From an uncultured Oscillospiraceae bacterium (lineage in GTDB: Bacteria > Bacillota > Clostridia > Oscillospirales > Oscillospiraceae), in NCBI GenBank assembly GCA_934565655.1, contig CAKTIE010000012.1, forward strand, positions 1 through 63,419: a stretch of DNA of 63,419 bases. The letters run 5' to 3'. This document shows positions 8,275 through 14,188 of the stretch, one piece after another. Made by a program: the position numbers and the translations under genes. The notes under the pieces are model-generated. The model was not told where the DNA came from, made no database searches, and saw nothing but the letters and a program-made list of their open reading frames with translations. Positions within the stretch are counted from its first letter, which is position 1, and the number at the start of each line of letters is the position of its first letter.

Positions 8275-8303
8275 ATTATAGACGTTATACCTAAAATTGT
8301 CAA
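8275..8303 (-). promoter_or_regulatory. hipBA promoter, near-consensus sigma-A
   Basis: On the minus strand TTGACA (8298-8303) and TATAAT (8275-8280) are exactly 17 bp apart, both perfect consensus. The -10 lies about 37 bp before the chosen hipB start. Such strength is usual where an autorepressor keeps the promoter shut. Confidence 0.9.
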
Positions 8304-8334
8304 TAAATAAAGACGTTAAATAGAAGAGACGTGA
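8280..8334. repeat. AGACGTTA repeats at the hipBA promoter
   Basis: AGACGTTA occurs at 8280-8287 (touching the -10) and 8311-8318 (just outside the -35), 31 bp apart, about three helical turns. A one-mismatch copy AGACGTGA lies at 8327-8334. Their placement suggests HipB operators; this is inference. Confidence 0.55.
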
Positions 8335-8567
8335 CAAGTTGCCTATTACTTCATTGTGTGCGAACCTTTTCGCCGGTATGCATCCAACTTTATCACATGG
8401 TATCGACGATAGCTCTGCCGCTTATTATTCTAACCAGAGTGGTTGACCTTGACGATTGAATGGTTAGAATGTAGTTGAAAGGTGAACAGAAATAGCATTT
8501 GTATTGTAGGCTGTCAACTGACCAGCTATTGTGATAGGTGATACCACCCAAGTTACCAGAGCCGCTT
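8304..8567. other. Intergenic region between hipBA and parB
   Basis: No supported gene. It holds the operator-like repeats and a 9-bp inverted repeat, TTCTAACCA at 8428-8436 and TGGTTAGAA at 8461-8469, with a 24-base spacer. Small open frames here lack ribosome sites. Confidence 0.4.
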
Positions 8568-9575
8568 TTATCCGGTGGGAGTTGCACGTTTATGTGCAAC
8601 TCCCTTTAGAAACTCCAGAAACAGCTTCTCCAACTCCGCCTCGCTGTCGATCTGTTCTAAGTACGGCGCAAACTTTCTGCGGTCGAAGGTGATCTTCTTA
8701 GACGGTGCGGAGCGCTTCTTATCTACGGCGGCGCGGGCTTCCCGCCAAGCGGCGTAGATGGCCTGCTTATCCGCTGTGGGCGGCGGGCATTTCTGCGTGA
8801 TGTGGTTCAGGGTGGCCTTGTTCAGCCGGTATCCTTCAATGCGGCACATCTCCACGAACGCCTCCTGTGAGGCTGCATCGTAGTCGGCAATCATATCCGC
8901 GCAGTTCAGCGACAAGTGCCGGGGATTGTTTTCCAGAACGTCCACCAGAGGCGGGATCAATCCGGCCAGCTTGACAGCCTTGCGGATCTCATATTCTGTA
9001 ACGCCGAAGAAATCCGCTACGATTTCTCTTGTTAGGAACTTCTGGCGATTTTCGCCAGAAGTTCCTAAATCCGTCCGCTCGCCTTGACGCCGCTTAGCCT
9101 CCAGCATAGCTTTGTATGCCTTACCGCGTTCGATGATGGTCAGTTCCTGCCGCCGCAGCAAATTGGTAGCCGTGGCGATGATAATGGCGCGGGCATCGTT
9201 GGCCACAACCACCTCAGCGGGAATTGTGTCATGCCCGGCCATGCGCCATGCGGCGGTGCGATTGTGTCCGGCCAGAATCTCATATTCATCGCTGTCGGGG
9301 ATGCTCCTGACAATAATGCGCTCCAGCAAGCCCTGTTCAAGAAGCTGCTGGGCAAATGCCCGCAATTTTTCCGGGGAATACGGGTGAAATCCGATATCGG
9401 TGGTGAAAAAGGGACGCAGCTTATTAACCGGAAGCTCGCGGATCGTAGAAGCTGCCACGGGAAGCGGGTCGATAAGGCTCTCGTAAGCCCTGTTGCCGAT
9501 CTCCATTTCTGAGACCTGCTGGGCAGCGCTCATGCGCTGCTTCAGCAGGTCTTTCATGTTGTTGCTCTTAGCCAA
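8568..9575 (-). CDS. ParB/Spo0J-family partition protein
   Basis: The 335-residue protein has the ParB N-terminal CTPase domain: VNKLRPF, PEKLRAFAQQL, then EILAGHNRTAAWRMAG with the GHNR motif, and EVVVANDARA. A helix-turn-helix (TREIVADFFGVTEYEIRKA) follows. ParB binds parS-like sites and works with ParA in segregation or maintenance of plasmids and integrative elements. Its ATG lies inside the end of parA (8-base overlap), so the two form an operon. A perfect 17-bp palindrome lies within the gene just before the helix-turn-helix. It is probably the element's own copy rather than chromosomal spo0J. Confidence 0.88.
   Translation of the reverse strand: MAKSNNMKDLLKQRMSAAQQVSEMEIGNRAYESLIDPLPVAASTIRELPVNKLRPFFTTDIGFHPYSPEKLRAFAQQLLEQGLLERIIVRSIPDSDEYEILAGHNRTAAWRMAGHDTIPAEVVVANDARAIIIATATNLLRRQELTIIERGKAYKAMLEAKRRQGERTDLGTSGENRQKFLTREIVADFFGVTEYEIRKAVKLAGLIPPLVDVLENNPRHLSLNCADMIADYDAASQEAFVEMCRIEGYRLNKATLNHITQKCPPPTADKQAIYAAWREARAAVDKKRSAPSKKITFDRRKFAPYLEQIDSEAELEKLFLEFLKGVAHKRATPTG
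9032..9068. repeat. Perfect 17-bp inverted repeat inside parB
   Basis: Arms TTAGGAACTTCTGGCGA and TCGCCAGAAGTTCCTAA flank a TTT loop. It lies in frame within parB, encoding roughly LGTSGENRQKF, just before the helix-turn-helix. It could be an inserted palindromic element, a self-binding site or a hairpin in the mRNA. Confidence 0.85.
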
Positions 9576-10398
9576 GCGACAACACCTCCCGCGCCAGACT
9601 GCGGTAGGACTCCGCAGCGGGGTTCTTCGGCGCGTAGTCCAGAATACTCATACCGGCGGCAGGACATTCCGCCACTTTGATGGTCTGCTCAATGGGGCGC
9701 TCAAACACATGAAACGCCTCGCCGTAGACTTCGCCGACTGTGGTCCGAACGCTCTGGCAGAGCTGTGGGCGGGATTGATACATGGTCAGCAGGATGCCGG
9801 CGATTTTCAGCGAGGGATTGAAATGAGCCTGCACTGTGCGTACCAGTTCCAGTACATCGGGGATACCCTCGCTGGCGAGGTAGTGAGCCTGCACAGGGAT
9901 AATGCAGTAATCCGCGGCGGTCAGCGCGTTGACCGTCAGCAGTTCGTGTTTCAGCCCGCAATCGATGATGATGTAGTGATAGGTGTCGCGCAAGGCGTCT
10001 GTGATATGCTTGAGCATTGTTTCACAGCTGCGACCGCTGTCGCCGTAGGGCTGATACTGGGATAGCTGCATGATTTGCAGCCGGGCTGCGGCATCTGCCA
10101 GCCTGCGATTGGCGGAAATAATGTCCATGCCGGTATTGCTATGTAGGATAGCCTTTTGCAGATGCTGCGCAATGTCCTCCGGATAGTCGATGGCTGCCAG
10201 CAGCAGGGAAGCCAGTGTATGCTTCATCTCGCCAGCGGTATATCCCAGCGCCGCAGTCAGATTGCCCTGCGGGTCGTTGTCAATGAGCAGGACTTTCTGC
10301 CCTTCAGCGGCCAGCGCGGCGCCCAGGTTCAAGGCCGTCGTCGTTTTTCCAACGCCACCCTTGGAATTTGTAATGGCTATGATAGTTGAATCCTTCAT
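9568..10398 (-). CDS. ParA-family partition ATPase
   Basis: A 276-residue ParA/Soj ATPase with the deviant Walker A KGGVGKTT near residue 14, the Walker A' / switch segment LLIDNDPQGNLT, and the IIIDCG Walker B region. It would bind DNA with ATP and position ParB-bound DNA. A GAAGGGAGC site precedes the ATG. It is the innermost gene of the island at its right edge, with about 185 bp to the spoIVB junction. Identity as ParA is firm; whether it serves segregation or element excision/maintenance is inferred. Confidence 0.9.
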   Translation of the reverse strand: MKDSTIIAITNSKGGVGKTTTALNLGAALAAEGQKVLLIDNDPQGNLTAALGYTAGEMKHTLASLLLAAIDYPEDIAQHLQKAILHSNTGMDIISANRRLADAAARLQIMQLSQYQPYGDSGRSCETMLKHITDALRDTYHYIIIDCGLKHELLTVNALTAADYCIIPVQAHYLASEGIPDVLELVRTVQAHFNPSLKIAGILLTMYQSRPQLCQSVRTTVGEVYGEAFHVFERPIEQTIKVAECPAAGMSILDYAPKNPAAESYRSLAREVLSLG

Positions 10399-10516
10399 AA
10401 ATAGAAGCTCCCTTCAAAAATGAGACCTGAATCGATCTGCTTGAGATGATCACCTCCCTTGGGCAGCTGCGGTGGATTTCGTATTGCGCAAATACGGCCT
10501 ATTTCATGTCAGTGAA

Positions 10517-10574
10517 AATAGGGACAACGCCAGAAACCCTTATAAAATCAAGGCTTTCCCGTGTTGTCCCTATT
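10517..10574. repeat. 12-bp inverted repeat at the island/spoIVB junction
   Basis: AATAGGGACAAC (10517-10528) and GTTGTCCCTATT (10563-10574) are perfect inverted copies around a 34-base centre. The right copy lies about 10 bp from the point where SpoIVB homology ends. This is where a recombinase attachment site would be expected. Confidence 0.6.
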
Positions 10575-10583
10575 ATATATCAC

Positions 10584-11450
10584 TCACATGCCTTGGACAA
10601 TACCGCCGGTGGCCGACAGCAGCTGGGGATCGGTGACCCTCAGCATCAGGTTGCGGGTATCCTGCCCGCTGCTGTACAGCCGCAGGATCTCCACCTGATA
10701 CTCCCTCGTCTCGCTGCCGCTGACGGTGGAGAGTATGGTGGCCGGGCCGCACTTCACCTCGCTGGCCGCCGCCACGGGAATGGCCTGCGCGGCGTCGATG
10801 AATCCGGCGTCCGCCACCTTGCCGAAGATGCCGCCGTTGGTGTTGGCCGTCAGGGTGCCCACGTCACGCTGCACCGTGAAGTCGCCCTTCAGCTCGCCGG
10901 GGTCGCCCCGCTGTCCCTTCTTTACCGCCTTCACGGTGGTCTCCATGATGGAGCCGCCGCTGAGACTCATCAGCTGCGCCGTGTCCACATCGGTGATGCC
11001 GTGGCCCAGTGCGCCGTAGCTGGCGGTCTGGGGATCGTAATAGGTCAGCGTGCCGATACCCGCCATGCTGTCACGGATCCACGCGCCCAGCCGGTAAACG
11101 CCGTCACTTCCGCACTGGGGCGTATCCGTGAAGGTGACCAGCCGCTCGCCGCGCCGCACCTGCATGGACACCGGCATGCTGCCGTTTTTTTGCAGCAGCG
11201 CCTGCAGCTGCTCCGTGGACTGCACCCGTGTGTCGTTGACCTTCAGCAGAAGGTCGCCCACCTTCAGGGTGTCGCTGCCCTCCAGAGACACCACCAGCGC
11301 GCCGTCGGCAAACAGCTTGATGCCCACCGCCTTGCCCAGCGGGATCAGGGTGCGCTCTCCTTCCGTCGCCCACGCGGGAGAGATAAGGGAAAGCGCCAGC
11401 AGACAGGAGCACAGAAGGGAAAACCATCGTTTTTTTCGCGTCTCATACAA
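10584..11450 (-). pseudogene. spoIVB: SpoIVB serine peptidase, truncated before its catalytic serine by the island
   Basis: SpoIVB is the forespore-secreted peptidase that triggers sigma-K activation. Seen here: a signal peptide after a TTG start at 11450 (AAAGGG site), the LIPLGKAVGIKL segment, a PDZ domain, and the histidine motif ALGHGITDVDT. The frame stops right after GGIVQGM, whereas intact SpoIVB continues SGSPI..., which contains the catalytic serine, plus about 40 more residues. The stop lies at the island edge, so the gene was probably split by integration; the 3' part should lie beyond the other island end. A longer upstream start at 11570 lacks a ribosome site. Confidence 0.85.
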
Positions 11451-11619
11451 AATGATCACCCTTTCGCGGCAAAACGCTTGCCGCGTCTTGCCTGATTTGT
11501 CACCGGTGACTGCGTTATTTTCTGCGGAAATTGTCCCATCATGTCCGTTAAAAACAGGCAGCGCTGACAACGCTAAAAATGGAATTTTTTACCAGCGTGA
11601 GCGGCGTGGAAAAAGCAAA

Positions 11620-11648
11620 TTGACAAAGTGTTGTCAAATCAGTATAAT
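11620..11648 (+). promoter_or_regulatory. Promoter with dyad operator for the oxoamine synthase operon
   Basis: TTGACA (11620-11625) and TATAAT (11643-11648) are 17 bp apart. The -35 is part of a dyad, TTGACAA AGTG TTGTCAA (11620-11637), so a repressor bound there would block polymerase. The regulator is not identified. Confidence 0.85.
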
Positions 11649-11701
11649 GGAATATCATATATAATATGGACTATTACGTTTACATGCCACAAGGAGGCAC
11701 A

Positions 11702-12892
11702 ATGGATATTTTTGAAAAATGCTACGCGCCGTCCCTGGCCGGCGAGCTGAAGGAGAAGGGCGTGTATCCCTACTTTCACGCTTTGCAGTCCCGGCAGGAT
11801 GTGGAGGTCACCATGGAGGGCAAGCGCCGCATCATGCTGGGCTCCAACAACTATCTGGGTCTGACCATCCAGCCGGAGGTCGTCGAGGCCGGCGTCAAGG
11901 CGCTGGAGCAGTACGGCACCGGATGCTCCGGCTCCCGGTTCCTCAACGGCACCCTGGAGCTGCATCTGGAGCTGGAGGCGGAGCTGGCCAGATTCCTGCG
12001 CAAGCCGGGCGTGGTCACCTTCGGCACCGGCTTCCAGTCCAACGTGGGCATTATCTCCGCGCTGGTGGATCGCCACGACTATGTGATCTGCGACAAGGAG
12101 AACCACGCCAGCATCTACGCCGGATGCCAGATGAGCTACGGCAAAATGCTGCGCTACCGCCACAGCGACATGGAGGAGCTGGAGCGCATTTTGCAGAAGA
12201 TCGACGGGAAAAACGGCGTGCTGATCGTTACCGACGGTGTGTTCTCCATGGGCGGCGATATCGCCAAGCTGCCGGAGATCTGCGCACTGGCCAAGAAGTA
12301 CGGCGCCCGCGTCATGGTAGACGACGCCCACGGCCTTGGCGTGCTGGGCGAGGGCGGACGCGGCACCGCCAGCTATTTCGGGCTGGAGGATCAGGTGGAC
12401 GTCTATATGGGTACCTTCTCCAAGTCGCTGGCGTCTCTGGGCGGCTATATGGCGGCGTCCGCCGAGGTGGCGGAGTTTGTGCGCCACGCCTCCCGCCCCT
12501 TCATTTTCTCCGCCTCCATCCCGCCCGCCAACTGTGCCACGGCACTGGCGGCCCTGCGGTATCTGGAGGCCCACCCCGAGCTGCCGGAGCGTCTGCGGGA
12601 TCTGAGCCTGTACGCCCGCAAGGGCTTCACCGACCGGGGCATCACGATCCGGGAGAGCGCGCTGGAAGCGCCTACCCCCATTATCCCCCTGTATACCTAT
12701 GAGACCTATTGGACGCTGGAAGCGGCGGCGGAGATCTATGACCGGGGCGTGTATGTGAATCCCACGCTGCCGCCTGCCACGCCGGAGGGCGAGGCGCTGC
12801 TGCGTACCAGCTACATGGCCACCCACACCGAGACGCTGCTGGACGAGGCCATGGATATCATTTCGGATGTGATGGTGAAGCGCCATGGATAA
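11702..12892 (+). CDS. Alpha-oxoamine synthase, serine palmitoyltransferase-like
   Basis: A PLP enzyme of about 396 residues in the BioF/KBL/SPT family, which condenses an amino acid with an acyl-CoA. Seen: GVYPYF, SNNYLGL, GTGCSGSRFLNGT, the DDAHGLGVLG aspartate/histidine motif and the PLP lysine in GTFSKSLASLGGY. The GVYPYF and FLNGT signatures fit serine palmitoyltransferases of sphingolipid-making Bacteroidota better than BioF. Start ATG at 11702 has AAGGAGG 4 bases upstream; an upstream ATG does not. The next gene, a short-chain reductase, overlaps it by 8 bases, the pairing expected for 3-keto-sphinganine formation and reduction. Substrate is not proven; 7-keto-8-aminopelargonate remains possible. 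Confidence 0.8.
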   Translation: MDIFEKCYAPSLAGELKEKGVYPYFHALQSRQDVEVTMEGKRRIMLGSNNYLGLTIQPEVVEAGVKALEQYGTGCSGSRFLNGTLELHLELEAELARFLRKPGVVTFGTGFQSNVGIISALVDRHDYVICDKENHASIYAGCQMSYGKMLRYRHSDMEELERILQKIDGKNGVLIVTDGVFSMGGDIAKLPEICALAKKYGARVMVDDAHGLGVLGEGGRGTASYFGLEDQVDVYMGTFSKSLASLGGYMAASAEVAEFVRHASRPFIFSASIPPANCATALAALRYLEAHPELPERLRDLSLYARKGFTDRGITIRESALEAPTPIIPLYTYETYWTLEAAAEIYDRGVYVNPTLPPATPEGEALLRTSYMATHTETLLDEAMDIISDVMVKRHG

Positions 12893-13679
12893 GAGAGTTG
12901 CTATCGTCACCGGAGGCACCTCCGGTATCGGCCGAGCCACGGCGCTGGCGTTGCAAGCTGACGGCTATACCGTCTATGAGCTGAGCCGCCGTGCCGAGGG
13001 CATGGCGGATGTGCGCCACATCGTGGCGGACATCACGAAAGAGGAAACCCTTCAGGCCGCCGTGCAGCAGGTGATGGCGGCGGAGGGCCGCATCGATCTG
13101 GTGGTCAACAACGCGGGCTTCGGTATTTCCGGCGCCATCGAGTTTACCACCACTGAGGAGGCACAGCGGCTGTTTGACGCCAATTTCTTCGGCATGGTGC
13201 GGATGAACCGCTGCGTGGTGCCCATCATGCGGCAGCAGGGCAGCGGCCGGATCATCAATCTCAGCAGCGTGGCCGCGCCGGTGCCGATCCCGTTCCAGGC
13301 GTTTTACAGCGCCGGTAAGGCGGCGGTCAACGACTACACCATGGCGCTGGCCAACGAGCTGCGACCCTTCGGCGTCAGCGTGTGCGCCGTGCAGCCCGGC
13401 GACATCAAAACCGGCTTTACCGCCGCCCGCGAAAAGGTCATCGACGGCGACGATGTATATCAGGGCCGCATCAGCCGCTCCGTCCAGCAGATGGAGCACG
13501 ATGAGCAGACCGGCATGGATCCGGCGAAAGCGGGCCGGTTCATCGCCAACGTGGCCGCCAAGCCCCGCGTCAAGCCAATTTACACCATCGGCGCCAGCTA
13601 CAAGTTCTTTGTGTTTCTGGTACGCATCCTGCCCGGCCGTTTGCTGAACTGGATGATCGGGCTGCTGTATGCCAAATAA
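12885..13679 (+). CDS. Short-chain dehydrogenase/reductase, possible 3-ketosphinganine-type reductase
   Basis: A classical SDR of 264 residues: TGGTSGIG cofactor motif at the N terminus, NNAG, a serine in INLSSV and the catalytic YSAGK. The hydrophobic C-terminal stretch (FFVFLVRILPGRLLNWMIGLL) could associate with membrane. It overlaps the oxoamine synthase by 8 bases, so it probably reduces that enzyme's beta-keto product. The reaction in a sphingolipid-like or other aminolipid pathway is inference from the pairing; SDR membership is certain. Confidence 0.88.
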   Translation: MDKRVAIVTGGTSGIGRATALALQADGYTVYELSRRAEGMADVRHIVADITKEETLQAAVQQVMAAEGRIDLVVNNAGFGISGAIEFTTTEEAQRLFDANFFGMVRMNRCVVPIMRQQGSGRIINLSSVAAPVPIPFQAFYSAGKAAVNDYTMALANELRPFGVSVCAVQPGDIKTGFTAAREKVIDGDDVYQGRISRSVQQMEHDEQTGMDPAKAGRFIANVAAKPRVKPIYTIGASYKFFVFLVRILPGRLLNWMIGLLYAK

Positions 13680-13741
13680 AGCATCTATCCTGCCTTTCGG
13701 AGCACCGGAGGGCAGGATATTTTATTTTGCGCAAAAACCTC

Positions 13742-13802
13742 TTGACATGTTGGTTTATGCATGATAAACTCAAAACAGCAAATCGGTTTATTGCAGATAA
13801 AC
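13742..13802 (+). promoter_or_regulatory. Promoter with two BlaI-type operators (GTTTAT-N5-ATAAAC)
   Basis: TTGACA at 13742-13747 is followed 17 bp later by a weak -10 (TAAACT). Two dyads, GTTTAT-GCATG-ATAAAC (13753-13769) and GTTTAT-TGCAG-ATAAAC (13786-13802), lie 33 bp apart, the first over the -10 and the second just before the ribosome site. This is the layout of BlaI/MecI operators. Confidence 0.85.
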
Positions 13803-13820
13803 TAGAAAGGAGCGCACAAT

Positions 13821-14186
13821 ATGGGAACGATGGAACTGGGCGAGGTGCAGCTGCGGTTTGCGGAGCTGGTGTGGCATTACGCGCCGCTGCCGTCGGGCGA
13901 GCTGGTAAAGCTGTGTCAGAAGGAGCTGAACTGGAAAAAGCCCACCACCTATACGGTACTGCGGAAGCTGTGCGAAAAGGGTCTTTTCAAAAATGAGGAC
14001 GGTCTGGTATCGGTGGTAATGACACAGGAGGAGTTTTACGCCGCCCGGTCGGAGCAGTTCGTGGAGGAGAGCTTTGACGGGTCGCTGCCCGCCTTCATCA
14101 CAGCCTTTACCTCCCGCAAGAAGCTGTCGGCGGCAGAGGTGGAGGAGATCCAGAAGATGATCGACACATTCCGGAAGGAGGGCTGA
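13821..14186 (+). CDS. BlaI/MecI-family repressor (module 1)
   Basis: A 121-residue winged-helix repressor: GEVQLRFAELVWHYAPLPSGELV, KKPTTYTVLRKLCEKGLF (recognition helix and wing) and a C-terminal dimerisation helix. BlaI proteins repress their own operon and are removed when the partner M56 peptidase senses a cell-wall signal. AAAGGAG precedes the ATG. The partner peptidase gene starts two bases after its stop. No beta-lactamase lies nearby, so the target is likely the operon itself or distant genes. Confidence 0.9.
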   Translation: MGTMELGEVQLRFAELVWHYAPLPSGELVKLCQKELNWKKPTTYTVLRKLCEKGLFKNEDGLVSVVMTQEEFYAARSEQFVEESFDGSLPAFITAFTSRKKLSAAEVEEIQKMIDTFRKEG

Positions 14187-14188
14187 CC

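Larger units (their letters stand above)
1..10583. mobile_element. Integrated accessory island (partial), right edge inside spoIVB
   Basis: The block carries partition genes (ParA/ParB type), two toxin-antitoxin-like modules, a truncated gene remnant and an antiphage-type cassette, almost all on the minus strand. Its base composition is visibly more AT-rich than the core to its right. The right boundary is placed where the spoIVB reading frame stops being SpoIVB-like, next to a 12-bp inverted repeat. No integrase, relaxase or left boundary lies in the window, so whether this is an ICE, IME, integrated plasmid or prophage cannot be said. Calling it mobile is inference from gene content and the interrupted core gene. 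Confidence 0.7.

Noticed and set aside
8393..8599. 68-codon minus-strand frame next to parB
   Set aside because: It overlaps the parB end, lacks a ribosome site and has no recognisable content.
10446..11495. Plus-strand 349-codon open frame over spoIVB
   Set aside because: The opposite strand carries convincing SpoIVB motifs; this frame is compositional noise.
11639..12940. Minus-strand 433-codon frame over the oxoamine synthase
   Set aside because: Antisense shadow; the plus strand has a PLP enzyme with intact motifs, promoter and ribosome site.
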